A stretch of 64,000 nt of DNA, taken from NCBI RefSeq assembly GCF_028610625.1, contig NZ_JAQQWU010000011.1:1-64000 (forward strand). Direction: 5' to 3'. The notes beneath the pieces are model-generated. The model searched no databases. It was not told the DNA's origin and worked only from the letters and a program-made list of their open reading frames with translations. Each line of letters opens with the position of its first letter. Within the stretch, counting starts at the first letter, position 1. This stretch comes from Guptibacillus spartinae (lineage in GTDB: Bacteria > Bacillota > Bacilli > Bacillales > Guptibacillaceae). This document shows positions 41,801 through 51,055 of the stretch, in pieces. Both the position numbers and the translations under genes were made by a program.

Positions 41801-43885
41801 TTATCTTAGCTCAACTGTTCCATCCTTTTTTAAATAAAAAAGCTTTGTGCCACTGATTTCTTTTCCATCGTTACTAATTTGAAGAAGGACCTGCTTTTCT
41901 CCACTAGATGGAACTGGTGCATTGACGATTTTCTCCCACCCTGGAATATTGGATTGAAGTGTTTTGGAAGATGTACTTGTGATCAATTCACCAGCCGACT
42001 TACCAGTTAAAGGTACTTCAGGTGTTCCTTGTAGCCAACCATCAAGATGATCTGCTCCAGGAACGCGACCAGCAACCTCACCAATCGCTTTATTTCCAGC
42101 ACTTTCTGCGATCTTTTTTGCATAATCTCCCATGTTTTGTGTTAACGCATTATGATCGATGGTCGTTTGAGAGAAATAAAGGTCAGGATTATCAGGGATA
42201 ATCACGAGGTCTCCGCCAACCACCGTGTAATTAATTGGCTGCTCGTCAATCGTCGTCGTATGAATCGTTAACCCTTCATCATTTTGGATCTGATTAAGAT
42301 CATACCCACCACCAGGCGTTAGCTCTTGACCTTCTGATAAACCGTATTTGTTGATTGCTTCCTTTTGCGTCTCGGTTACCTTTGTACTGTTGTTTTCATC
42401 AACGGTGTCTGTTGCCCAGTTCCATAAATCGCTAAAGGTGGTTTCCGCTTTGTCTTTTTTCACCGTTTCACTCTGTTCACCAACATACCAATCATCAATC
42501 GAAACAACGCCGTCAGGACTCAGTGTGATCATAGCACGGCGATCCCAATTCTCTCCATCTCCTCCGATGTAGACGAGAACCTGTTTCGTACCAGACTTTG
42601 GTACTTCTGCTGAAACAATCTCTTTCCAGAAAGGGATTTGCTTCTGAATGGATTCTGAAGCTTGTTCTTTTAATAGATCTCCAGAATTAGCGCCAGTGCC
42701 TGGAATGTCTGGCATATTCCCCATTTTGTTATTTAATGCAGAAGCGCCTGGAATTTTACTCGCTCCTTTTCCGATAAAGTATTCACCAAAGGCACTAGCT
42801 GTGGTTTTGCCGATCTGGCCGAAGATCTCTTCAGTTAAACCGTACTCTGTGTTCTGCGTGTAATACCACAAATCTGGCTCATTTCTAAAAATAACGAGAC
42901 GATCATTGATAATCGCATAATTCATTGGAACACCACGCAAATTGAATGTCTCAATTGCTACGCCATCCATCTCTTCTAGCATGGATAAATCCATTTCTTT
43001 TCCTTTAGCCACCTGATGTGTACCATCAACAAATTCTTGAGCATTAGGATGATCCGCTCCACTTAGCTCAGCAAGCCCAGCGAAATCTCGTTCATATCCT
43101 TTTAACAGCTCGTAAGAATAAGTAGGAGAGCTTGAGGTGAAACTTTTACCAAATATATTCCAGAAAGTCGTTAAATAATTACCAAACATCGACAATAGTT
43201 CTTGCTGCTGTTTCTGCTCAAGCGAAACTTTTAGTTGTTGGTATTGTTGGAGGTGATCCAGTTGTCCAGATTGAAAGGTTGATAGGTTGATCTTACCCCC
43301 GATCATTAAGCCTTTCATTTCATTAATATATTGAGTGATCTGTTGGATGTCTTTCTTCATTTCATCTAGGTGAGATGTTTGGCGTTGGTCAAATTGGTGT
43401 AAATCGTGTATGGTTTCATCCATTTCATTTCTAGCATGCTGTACGTGGTTTAGGAAGTCTTGATCATTCAGTTTTGGGATAGAGACAATATCACTTACCG
43501 TTGAAATGCTAGCATTTACATCATCTACTAAACTAATGGTATTTGTTTCTGTACTTTTTAACCCATTCGTTAAGTTGCCATCGAGAAAATCTTCCCGTAT
43601 CATCCCATCTTCTGCAGGCTCAAGTGCATCCGTTGCTTGCACTAAATCATATAGTTTTTGCTGATATTGCTTTAATGAAAGTTGGAAGTATTCAACAAGT
43701 GGAACATGCCAGTCTTGATAGAAAAGACGAATGGCTTTTCCACCCTTTCCATTAAAAGCATTCTCCAGACTTATAAAATCATGAATGCTATTTTCAAGCT
43801 GTTGAAGTTGTTCCATCTGAGTTTCCAGTTGTTTTGTATTTTGTTCAATACCGTTACGCAAGGATTGTGTATGTAACAGTTTCAC
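41801..43885 (-). CDS. LXG-domain type VII secretion substrate with duplicated C-terminus
   Basis: A 694-residue protein. Residues 1-210 form an LXG domain: long amphipathic helices, with FISLENAFNGKGGKAIRLFYQDWHVP at the LxG position. Then come two related units (about 305-470 and 535-694). Both contain (M/I)NY...(D/G)LVI, a PDL.Y patch, a Gly/Ala-rich segment near GKGASKIPGA or GEVAGRVPGA, a helix ending IP.W..IV.A.VP.SG.KQVL, and a DG.V strand. No known toxin motif is visible. LXG proteins leave through the YukE/Ess machine; that operon lies about 7 kb away. No small Lap-type helper gene precedes it. It may be an antibacterial effector or a surface protein. Confidence 0.8.
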   Translation of the reverse strand: MKLLHTQSLRNGIEQNTKQLETQMEQLQQLENSIHDFISLENAFNGKGGKAIRLFYQDWHVPLVEYFQLSLKQYQQKLYDLVQATDALEPAEDGMIREDFLDGNLTNGLKSTETNTISLVDDVNASISTVSDIVSIPKLNDQDFLNHVQHARNEMDETIHDLHQFDQRQTSHLDEMKKDIQQITQYINEMKGLMIGGKINLSTFQSGQLDHLQQYQQLKVSLEQKQQQELLSMFGNYLTTFWNIFGKSFTSSSPTYSYELLKGYERDFAGLAELSGADHPNAQEFVDGTHQVAKGKEMDLSMLEEMDGVAIETFNLRGVPMNYAIINDRLVIFRNEPDLWYYTQNTEYGLTEEIFGQIGKTTASAFGEYFIGKGASKIPGASALNNKMGNMPDIPGTGANSGDLLKEQASESIQKQIPFWKEIVSAEVPKSGTKQVLVYIGGDGENWDRRAMITLSPDGVVSIDDWYVGEQSETVKKDKAETTFSDLWNWATDTVDENNSTKVTETQKEAINKYGLSEGQELTPGGGYDLNQIQNDEGLTIHTTTIDEQPINYTVVGGDLVIIPDNPDLYFSQTTIDHNALTQNMGDYAKKIAESAGNKAIGEVAGRVPGADHLDGWLQGTPEVPLTGKSAGELITSTSSKTLQSNIPGWEKIVNAPVPSSGEKQVLLQISNDGKEISGTKLFYLKKDGTVELR

Positions 43886-44317
43886 TGATCTACCGCCCCT
43901 TTTCTATTAAATTGTCCGTTATGTAGTCCTTTTTTACCCCGAAAACAAGTGTGATAATCCAACTTTTTACAATGTTTTCAAATCATAATAATAAACGATC
44001 ATTAGTGCATCAAAGAGTTCAAATGCTTTTGTGATAGAGGTTCATGTATAAGTTTAATAGTTAGATGAAAAGATTGGAACCTCCTTTCCGTAATCAGGAA
44101 TATAGTCATATAATTGGTGGTTCTGAACTCAATTTTTGGAAAGAGAATTCATGTTTACTATTGAGAAAATTCTAAATATGGTTTAAACTACCTTTAATCC
44201 ATTTTGAGGTAAAAAATACGAATTAAGTACCGTTATTCGTCGTTATTAAAATAATTTTGTTACTAAAATGGTAGTTATGTTTGTTCTGTGTAATCTTTTT
44301 GATTGGAGGTAAGGGAG
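43886..44317. other. 430-bp divergent promoter region
   Basis: Lies between the LXG operon (minus) and the Lrp gene (plus). It is AT-rich with no gene-like frame. I could not pick convincing promoter boxes. Confidence 0.5.
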
Positions 44318-44758
44318 ATGGAATTAGATGAGCTTGATAGAGGATTAATTGTTTGTTTATCGCACGACGGTCGCATGTCATTCAAAGATATTGCTGAAGA
44401 GTTACAAGTAACAGAGAAAACAGTTCGCTTGAGATATAAGAAGCTAGTCGATGCTGAGGTTCTCAAAGTTGTCGGCATTGTGGATCCGGTAGCGGTGGGG
44501 GTGAAAGTGGCAGCAATTTTTCAAGTAGACGTTGAACCGAGCCGCCTGCAAGAGGTTGTGGCAGTCATGAAGGAATATAAAGAGGTTCGCTATATTACGC
44601 TTACGTCTGGAGAATATCCATTAATGATTCAAACGAATTTACCGAATCAAGAAGATATTCGGCTTATGGTATACAAACTTTATGACATACCAGGGATTCG
44701 AAAGGTGAATACAACCTATCAATTTGACATTTTTAAAAATACGCACGACATCCTTTAG
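44318..44758 (+). CDS. Lrp/AsnC family regulator
   Basis: A 146-residue feast/famine regulator. The N-terminal HTH is ELDELDRGLIVCLSHDGRMSFKDIAEELQVTEKTVRLRYKKL in two parts (about 2-43), followed by the RAM ligand domain (AAIFQVDVEPSRLQEVVAVM, VRYITLTSGEYPLMIQ, IRKVNTTYQFDIFK). ATG 44318 is chosen because TTGGAGGTAAGGGAG precedes it; the frame extends upstream of that site. It lies just 32 bases before a peptide-binding lipoprotein gene on the same strand and probably regulates it in response to an amino acid. Confidence 0.9.
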   Translation: MELDELDRGLIVCLSHDGRMSFKDIAEELQVTEKTVRLRYKKLVDAEVLKVVGIVDPVAVGVKVAAIFQVDVEPSRLQEVVAVMKEYKEVRYITLTSGEYPLMIQTNLPNQEDIRLMVYKLYDIPGIRKVNTTYQFDIFKNTHDIL

Positions 44759-44790
44759 GGAGATAAGTACAAATAATAGGGGGAGTAAAG

Positions 44791-46407
44791 ATGAAAAAAG
44801 GTATCATAGCCGTTTTGACACTTGTGCTTGTACTGATGACGGCTTGTTCTGGAGGAAATAATTCAGCTTCTGATTCAGGTGATGGTGGAGAACCTAAAGA
44901 TGGTGGCACGCTTATTTTTGCTAGAGGGGCAGATTCGTTATCATTGGATGCGATTAATGTGACTGATGGTGAATCCACTCGAGTAACTCACAATATTTTT
45001 GAGACGTTATTTAAGTATGATGAAAATTTAGAACTCCAACCGGGTCTCGCGACAGAGTATGAGCTTGGAAAAGATGAGTTAACGTGGACATTGAAACTTC
45101 GTGAGGGCGTAAAGTTCCATGATGGAACGGATTTTAATGCGGATGCGGTTGTCTACAATTTTGAGCGATGGATGGACCCTAATCATCCTGAACATAATGG
45201 AGAGTTTACATACTATTCTTTCCTGTATGGTGGATTTAAAGGGGATAAAGACCATAAGATTCAGCATGTTAAAGCCTTGGACGAGTATACGGTCGAAATA
45301 AAATTAACAGAACCGACCGCGCCTTTTATTAGTTATTTGGCGATACCGATGTTTGGTATTGCGAGCCCAGAAGCAGTTCAAAAATATGGTGATACTTTTA
45401 ATGAACATCCGGTTGGAACTGGTCCGTTTAAATTTGAAAGCTGGTCAAGAAATGACAAGATTCAACTTGTGAAAAATGAAGATTATTATGTGAAAGATAT
45501 TCCTCATCTAGATCAGCTCATCTTTAGAGTGATACCAGACAATTCTTCTCGATTTACGGCCTTACAAACTGGCGAAGTTGATATGATTGACGGACTAAGT
45601 CCTGATGATGCTGGAGCTGTTGAGGCTGATGGTAATCTTGATTTGATTAAAAGGCCAGGCTTTAACATTGGTTATTTAGCATTCAATATGGAAAAAGAAC
45701 CGTTTGATGATCCAAAAGTACGGAAGGCATTAAACTATGCGATTAATAAAGATTCGATTATTGATGCGTTTTATAACGGTATGGCTGAAAAAGCCGTTAA
45801 TCCAATTCCACCTTCTCTTTGGGGATACAATGAGGATATAGAAGGGTATGAGTATGATCCTGAGAAAGCGAAACAATTGTTAGCGGAGGCAGGTTTTGAA
45901 GATGGTTTTAAAACCGAACTTTGGGGGATGAGCAATCCTCGACCATATATGCCCCAGCCGTTAAAGATTGCGGAAGCGATCCAATCGGATTTAGCTGAAG
46001 TTGGCGTAGAGGTAGAAATTCAAACCTATGAATGGGCCACTTATCTAGATAAGACAAGTAATGGAGAGCATGATATGGCTTTGTTTGGATGGACAGGGGT
46101 CATGGCAGATCCAGATAACTTCTTATTCCCTAACTTAAGTAAAACAAATGCAACTAAGCCTGCCAATAACCGAGCTTTTTATAAGAGTGATGAATTTACC
46201 GATCTTTTACTAGAATCACGAACAACTTTTGATGAAGAAAAGCGAGCTAAGCTCTATAAAGAGGCTCAAGAAGTCTTTTATGAGGATGCACCGTGGGCTC
46301 TTATAGGTCATACAACACCACCTCTTGCTAAGATGTCTTACGTACAAGGATATGAGCCACATCCGATGAATGATGATGCGTTCTGGAATGTGTATTTGAC
46401 AAAATAA
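44791..46407 (+). CDS. peptide ABC transporter binding lipoprotein, DppA/OppA type
   Basis: A 538-residue family-5 solute-binding lipoprotein (lipobox MTAC, Cys about 20). Typical motifs: GGTLIFARGADSLSLDAIN at the mature N-terminus, LREGVKFHDGTDFNADAVVYNFERW (the family signature), PVGTGPFKFESW, and YNEDIEGYEYDPEKAKQLLAEAGF. It binds di- or oligopeptides outside the membrane. No permease or ATPase gene adjoins, so it must use a transporter encoded elsewhere. Upstream is an Lrp regulator and downstream an M42 aminopeptidase: together a peptide-uptake and degradation group. Confidence 0.9.
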   Translation: MKKGIIAVLTLVLVLMTACSGGNNSASDSGDGGEPKDGGTLIFARGADSLSLDAINVTDGESTRVTHNIFETLFKYDENLELQPGLATEYELGKDELTWTLKLREGVKFHDGTDFNADAVVYNFERWMDPNHPEHNGEFTYYSFLYGGFKGDKDHKIQHVKALDEYTVEIKLTEPTAPFISYLAIPMFGIASPEAVQKYGDTFNEHPVGTGPFKFESWSRNDKIQLVKNEDYYVKDIPHLDQLIFRVIPDNSSRFTALQTGEVDMIDGLSPDDAGAVEADGNLDLIKRPGFNIGYLAFNMEKEPFDDPKVRKALNYAINKDSIIDAFYNGMAEKAVNPIPPSLWGYNEDIEGYEYDPEKAKQLLAEAGFEDGFKTELWGMSNPRPYMPQPLKIAEAIQSDLAEVGVEVEIQTYEWATYLDKTSNGEHDMALFGWTGVMADPDNFLFPNLSKTNATKPANNRAFYKSDEFTDLLLESRTTFDEEKRAKLYKEAQEVFYEDAPWALIGHTTPPLAKMSYVQGYEPHPMNDDAFWNVYLTK

Positions 46408-46412
46408 GATGA

Positions 46413-46443
46413 GAGAAGCACTTCCATGAAAGAGGTGCTTCTC
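46413..46443 (+). terminator. terminator or attenuator before the M42 gene
   Basis: GAGAAGCACTTC, loop, GAGGTGCTTCTC, then CTTAT. The T tract is weak and the next gene follows 34 bases later, so partial read-through is likely. Confidence 0.6.
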
Positions 46444-46477
46444 CTTATGGGAATTTTCCAAGAAAAGGAGCTATTTT

Positions 46478-47551
46478 ATGTTTACTTTATTAAAAGAGTT
46501 ATGCGATACAATTGGCCCCTCTGGCTTTGAACAGAACATTCAAAGGAAAGTATTTCACCTTATCAAGGATGAAGTTGATGAATGTAAAGTGGATGCACTA
46601 GGAAACATCATAGCTAAAATGAATGGTAACTCCGATTACCCTTCTCTCATGATTGCTGCTCATTCAGACGAAATTGGCTTTGTCGTCAAGAAAATTGAAT
46701 CGAATGGGCTTATACGGTTTGAAGTAGTTGGGGGCTTCGATAACCGCATTCTCTTATCTCAACCAGTTGTTATTAAATCGGACAACGGTCCAGTACATGG
46801 TGTCATCGGGACGATATCTGCTCATTATGTTAAGTGGGATGATCCTAAAAGAGTTAGCAGTCATAGGGAGTTGTACATCGACATTGGTGCTTTAAATGAG
46901 GAAGAAGTGGCCGCCCTGGGTATTCGAGTCGGTCAACCGATAAGTTACGGAACTCAGTTGAAAAAAGTAGGGCCAGAATATGCTCCAAAAGCAATGGGGA
47001 AGGCTTTAGATGACCGAGCTGGGACGGCCATACTCATTGAATTAATCAGTAAACTACAAGAGGATAAAAATGAACGAGGAGATGTCTATCTCGCTTTTAC
47101 CGTGCAAGAAGAAGTTGGATTAAGAGGAGCTTCTGTGGTAGCAGCAAAGGTAAAGCCTGACTTTGCGATTGCTGTAGATACAACCCCAACAAGTGATACA
47201 TATGATGTCATCATGACAGGAACAAGAAAATTGGGCGGCGGGCCATGTATTAAACTTGCTGATAAATCACTCATTTCAAATCCCTTAGTTAGCCAACAGC
47301 TAATCAGTGTAGCGAAAGAGGAAGGAATTCCTTATCAAGAGGAGCTTTTTATGGGAATTGGTACTGATGCGGGGGCGATCCATATGACGGGAGAAGGGAT
47401 CGCGACTGGAGGCGTCTCTATTCCTTCAAGGTATACGCACTCTCCTTATGAAGTAATTGATTTAAAAGATTTAACGAATACAGGAAAATTACTGTTACAT
47501 TTCATCACGTCTATGAAACAATTAAAAGGCAAAGGGTTTTTAGATACGTAA
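46478..47551 (+). CDS. M42 family glutamyl-type aminopeptidase
   Basis: A 357-residue cytoplasmic metallo-aminopeptidase of family M42 (FrvX/YsdC/YtoP type), which forms tetrahedral 12-mers and trims peptides. Metal ligands are in AAHSDEIGF (His about 67), KALDDRAGTA (Asp about 180), VQEEVGLRGA (Glu pair about 212-213), AVDTTPT (Asp) and a late RYTHSPYE (His). PSGFEQNIQ at the N-terminus is the family opening. ATG 46478 follows AAAAGGAGCTATTTT. The pairing with a peptide-binding protein suits use of imported peptides. Confidence 0.9.
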   Translation: MFTLLKELCDTIGPSGFEQNIQRKVFHLIKDEVDECKVDALGNIIAKMNGNSDYPSLMIAAHSDEIGFVVKKIESNGLIRFEVVGGFDNRILLSQPVVIKSDNGPVHGVIGTISAHYVKWDDPKRVSSHRELYIDIGALNEEEVAALGIRVGQPISYGTQLKKVGPEYAPKAMGKALDDRAGTAILIELISKLQEDKNERGDVYLAFTVQEEVGLRGASVVAAKVKPDFAIAVDTTPTSDTYDVIMTGTRKLGGGPCIKLADKSLISNPLVSQQLISVAKEEGIPYQEELFMGIGTDAGAIHMTGEGIATGGVSIPSRYTHSPYEVIDLKDLTNTGKLLLHFITSMKQLKGKGFLDT

Positions 47552-47570
47552 AACACATCTATCATAGAAA

Positions 47571-47607
47571 AACAAGCATGAAGACAAATTCTGCATGCTT
47601 GTTTTTT
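47571..47607. terminator. bidirectional terminator
   Basis: AACAAGCATG, loop, CATGCTTGTTTTTT between the convergent M42 and M4 genes. Confidence 0.8.
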
Positions 47608-47617
47608 ATGAACCTTG

Positions 47618-49270
47618 CTATTCCATAATTCCTACCGAATCAAATCCACCTCTGGCTGCTACCACTTCAGTGCTATTTTCTCCATATAGGTCAACAGCTG
47701 ATTGGACAATCGCTTGACGGGCATCACTAAAATCTGATGTAGGCGTTAAGTACTGTGTCAGTGCACGATAATAGATTTGTCCAAGCTTATCACGGCCGAT
47801 CTCCTGCGCGGTTAAGTAAGCCGCATGGTTAATAATAGAAGAGTTAATATGAACGCCACCATTATCTAAGCTAGCGGGAAGGTCATAGAATTCGTCCATA
47901 TGAGAAGGATAATTACCTTCACCATTCCCATACGGCACGTAAGCCGTCCCAACTGGGTATTTACTCGGATTACTTAAGCTTCTAAGTGAGGTGCGTCCAT
48001 CCGCTACAGCAGCAGGTGCCATGATATCTTCTCCAATCTCCCAGTCTGAGTCTTCGATTAATGCACCAAAGATATCTGAGAACGCTTCATTCAGCGCGCC
48101 TGATTGGAAACGGTAAATGAGGTTAGCTGAATTAGATGTTACTCCGTGAGTCATTTCATGTGCTGCTACATCCAGGCTAGCAGAGAGGGGAATAAAAAAT
48201 TCGCCATCACCATCGCCATAAACCATGTAAGTTCCGTTCCAGAATGCGTTATTGTAATTATCGCCATAGTGAACAACCGATTGAATCGGCATTCCATTAC
48301 CGTCGAGTGAGTTACGTCCATGCTCGCTTAAGTAATAATCATAGACTTGTTCAGAATTATAATGAGCATCAACAGCAGGTTCTGCAAATTCAGATTTAAA
48401 TGCAGCACTGTTATTAGAAAATAAATCAAGGTAGTTTTTAGAGTAATCATAGGTGAGTATTCCTTCTAATCCATCATGACTATAGTCAGCTAGTTGAAAA
48501 ATCATCCCTTCTTTTTCAGCTTTACTTTTTGTCACGTGAAGAAGGCGATGATCACCAAGTACACCTGTACCAGTACCGGTTTGAGTTTTATACTGTCCTG
48601 CGTCCATAATGGCGTTGTATTGATCCACAACTTTACCAGAAGTTGCATCAACAAATACAAACCAGTTACCAGGTTCATCACCTAAGAAGTTTACATTCAC
48701 TTTGTAGGTTAAATGATTTTTACCTTCGAAAGGGTAAATCACTAACTCAGAAGTCGGAACTTGATCCAAATTAGAAGGAGCACTTGTAGAAGATTTTGCG
48801 ACCTCCAGGGCATCTTCTGTCGAAAGTGTTGGGGATGTATCGAATTTACTTACTTCAACTTCTTCATTATAAGCTCCGTTTACGACGGTAATTTCATTGT
48901 CCTGATTATAGTGAACAATAATCTCTGCACCCTCTACCGGTACACCATTCTTTGTTTGATTAAATCTAACATGGGTCATGCCTAACTCATCTTTGACGGA
49001 GTTGCTCTGTTTTAAGTTTGCTTTTGGATTTTTAATCTTTATTTTTTCTTTATTTTGTTGCAGGAAGGTTAAGGCATCATTAGAAGAAGTAGAGGAACGC
49101 TTGACTGCTTGTTTTTCTTTTACAAATAGGGGAACGTTTGCTTTCTCGTTCCATTGCTTAGCATGATTTTCCACTTGAGCAGGCTGTTCAGCTAGAACAT
49201 TATGATACGGAAGTGAGGCGGTGATTAAAGCAGTTGTCACAACAAATGGGGCAAGAAACTTTTTTCTCAA
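47618..49270 (-). CDS. thermolysin-type neutral metalloprotease (M4)
   Basis: A 550-residue secreted zinc protease precursor: signal peptide (1-27, ending VLA), an FTP/PepSY propeptide (about 70-215) and an M4 catalytic domain. Zinc ligands and catalysts are in VAAHEMTHGVTSNSANLIY (HEMTH about 370), GALNEAFSDIFGALIED (third zinc ligand Glu) and NGGVHINSSIINHAAYLTA (catalytic His). It is full length. Such enzymes digest extracellular protein, which fits the neighbouring peptide-binding and aminopeptidase genes. ATG 49270 is preceded by TTAGGAGGAATTTATTTG. Confidence 0.95.
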   Translation of the reverse strand: MRKKFLAPFVVTTALITASLPYHNVLAEQPAQVENHAKQWNEKANVPLFVKEKQAVKRSSTSSNDALTFLQQNKEKIKIKNPKANLKQSNSVKDELGMTHVRFNQTKNGVPVEGAEIIVHYNQDNEITVVNGAYNEEVEVSKFDTSPTLSTEDALEVAKSSTSAPSNLDQVPTSELVIYPFEGKNHLTYKVNVNFLGDEPGNWFVFVDATSGKVVDQYNAIMDAGQYKTQTGTGTGVLGDHRLLHVTKSKAEKEGMIFQLADYSHDGLEGILTYDYSKNYLDLFSNNSAAFKSEFAEPAVDAHYNSEQVYDYYLSEHGRNSLDGNGMPIQSVVHYGDNYNNAFWNGTYMVYGDGDGEFFIPLSASLDVAAHEMTHGVTSNSANLIYRFQSGALNEAFSDIFGALIEDSDWEIGEDIMAPAAVADGRTSLRSLSNPSKYPVGTAYVPYGNGEGNYPSHMDEFYDLPASLDNGGVHINSSIINHAAYLTAQEIGRDKLGQIYYRALTQYLTPTSDFSDARQAIVQSAVDLYGENSTEVVAARGGFDSVGIME

Positions 49271-49499
49271 ATAAATTCCTCCTAATATGTAATCTATTTA
49301 CAATTATATAAGGAAGATGCATGAAACTCATGAGTCGTTTTCATTATCTTAAGATATAGAAAAGTTTGAATTTATAGTTATATTGGACTATTAACAAATG
49401 AAGTAATAACTTCCGTAGTCTCAATTATCAGAGTAGAAAAGGGAATAGCAAATTTTAATAGAAAGTTAAAGTTTAGTAGAAAAATGCGAAGAGGTGTTA

Positions 49500-50519
49500 G
49501 TGAAGTTGTTTTTTCAAAAAGAAGTTATTGACCAGCAAATAAGGAATCGTGGTTTTTCAGGTTCTATTGTTGTTAAAAAAGGTGAAATAGAATACAACTT
49601 TTCTGCTGGCTATGCCAATCGCGTAGAACAGCAATTAAATAACGTGACTACGAGATTTGGAATTGCCTCAGGTTGCAAACTGTTTACAGCAATAGCAATT
49701 GCTCAGTTAGTAGAAAACGAGCGATTATCTTTTGAAACAAAGCTAAGTGACTGTCTGAATGTGTCTTTTCCTCATTTAAATGAGAATATGACGATTCATC
49801 ACCTGTTAACCCATACATCGGGTCTTCCGGACTATTTTGATGAGGATGTCATGGAAGACTTTGAAGATCTTTGGAAGCAGACGCCAATGTATCTACTAAA
49901 AAGGCTTCAGGACTTTCTGCCACTGTTTCAAAATGATGAAATGGTCGATCAGCCGGGAGAAGCATTTCGGTATAATAACGCAGGATATATCGTGCTAGGT
50001 TTAATTATCGAGCAGCAAACTGGAATGACTTTTCAACGTTATGTTGAAGAAAACATCTTTAAGCCCGCAGGAATGAATGATTCAGGTTATTTCTCTTTAG
50101 ATCGTCTTCCGCAAAATACAGCACTAGGCTATATTGATGAGAGTGACGGCTCTTGGAGGACGAATACGTATGCCATCCCGATAATTGGTGGATCTGACGG
50201 AGGCGCATTTGTAACAGCACCTGACATGGTGAAATTCTGGGAAGCTCTCATTGCTTTTCGATTATTGAATGAAGGTCTTACAAAAGAATTATTAACTACC
50301 CATGTCGATGTAAAAGAAGGGGTAGGCTATGGTTACGGCGTTTGGATAAACAATCGGAAGGGCCGTCATCTAAAATACCATGTGATGGGCTATGATCCAG
50401 GAGTGAGCTTTCATTCTGCTTATTATCCAGAGAGTGGATATAAGATCGCCATTCCTTCTAACCATAGTGATGGTGCTTTTGAGGTCATGAAGGAAATTGA
50501 AGAATTGTTACATCGATAA
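49500..50519 (+). CDS. beta-lactamase-fold serine hydrolase
   Basis: A 339-residue class C beta-lactamase/PBP4*-type protein without a signal peptide, so cytoplasmic. The Ser-x-x-Lys motif is ASGCKLF (about 57-60, Ser then Gly-Cys-Lys), the Tyr-x-Asn motif is RYNNAGY (about 157-159), and ITIHHLLTHTSGLPDYF is the family's conserved loop. The third motif (usually HxG/KTG) may be HVMGYDPG. GTG 49500 is chosen with AGAGGTG five bases upstream; GTG 49494 is also possible. These proteins act as esterases or peptidases more often than true lactamases. Ended by a terminator at 50533. Confidence 0.85.
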   Translation: MKLFFQKEVIDQQIRNRGFSGSIVVKKGEIEYNFSAGYANRVEQQLNNVTTRFGIASGCKLFTAIAIAQLVENERLSFETKLSDCLNVSFPHLNENMTIHHLLTHTSGLPDYFDEDVMEDFEDLWKQTPMYLLKRLQDFLPLFQNDEMVDQPGEAFRYNNAGYIVLGLIIEQQTGMTFQRYVEENIFKPAGMNDSGYFSLDRLPQNTALGYIDESDGSWRTNTYAIPIIGGSDGGAFVTAPDMVKFWEALIAFRLLNEGLTKELLTTHVDVKEGVGYGYGVWINNRKGRHLKYHVMGYDPGVSFHSAYYPESGYKIAIPSNHSDGAFEVMKEIEELLHR

Positions 50520-50532
50520 AATATCTAAATGG

Positions 50533-50573
50533 AAAAAGCTACGGTCCTCCTAATAAGAGGACCGTAGCTTTTT
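50533..50573. terminator. bidirectional terminator at the end of the T7SS operon
   Basis: AAAAAGCTACGGTCCTC, loop CTAATAA, GAGGACCGTAGCTTTTT: a perfect 17-bp stem between the convergent hydrolase and essA. Confidence 0.9.
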
Positions 50574-50581
50574 CTGTGCGG

Positions 50582-51055
50582 TTAGTTTTTGGATGAAGAA
50601 AGGCGATGATAGATCGTTAATACAATGATCAATACAACGATACAAACTCCTATTAAAATTCCAATCAAGAGTTGAAAAGAGGATGATGTTGTTTCGATAG
50701 AGCTATTCGAAGCAAAAGCTGTAGTCTCTGATTTTGAGAAAAGGTTAAGGTTCTCAGCTTTATCTTTAATGGTACTATTTTCATTACTCATTGAGAGAAA
50801 TAATTCATTTCGAGTATCGTCTGGGTTAAAAACTTTTTCGCCAGTAAAAGAAATGGCTTGCTGTTCTTTCGATATCTCTTCCATTTCTTTCATGTTTGAT
50901 GAATCATGAATTAAATCAGTGTTTTTCTTGAATTTGTTCTTTTTGTATTCATTTGGCAATAGCTCGTTGATATCCGTGTTAACCTCTGCTGCTACTGGAA
51001 TGATGTGACAGCAGAGGAATACCAATGCGAACAGAACGATTATTTTAGGCTTCAT
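50582..51055 (-). CDS. essA: T7SS protein EssA
   Basis: A 157-residue membrane protein, the YueC/EssA component of the Firmicute type VII secretion system. It has a signal-like N-terminal helix (about 4-24), an extracellular acidic and Ser-rich stretch (GEKVFNPDDTRNELFLS), then a second helix (LLIGILIGVCIVVLIIVLTI) and a short basic tail. ATG 51055 is preferred over 51064 because AAAGGA lies eight bases upstream. It overlaps the end of esaA, and is the last gene of the operon, as in B. subtilis. EssA is needed for secretion; its exact job is not defined. Confidence 0.85.
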   Translation of the reverse strand: MKPKIIVLFALVFLCCHIIPVAAEVNTDINELLPNEYKKNKFKKNTDLIHDSSNMKEMEEISKEQQAISFTGEKVFNPDDTRNELFLSMSNENSTIKDKAENLNLFSKSETTAFASNSSIETTSSSFQLLIGILIGVCIVVLIIVLTIYHRLSSSKN

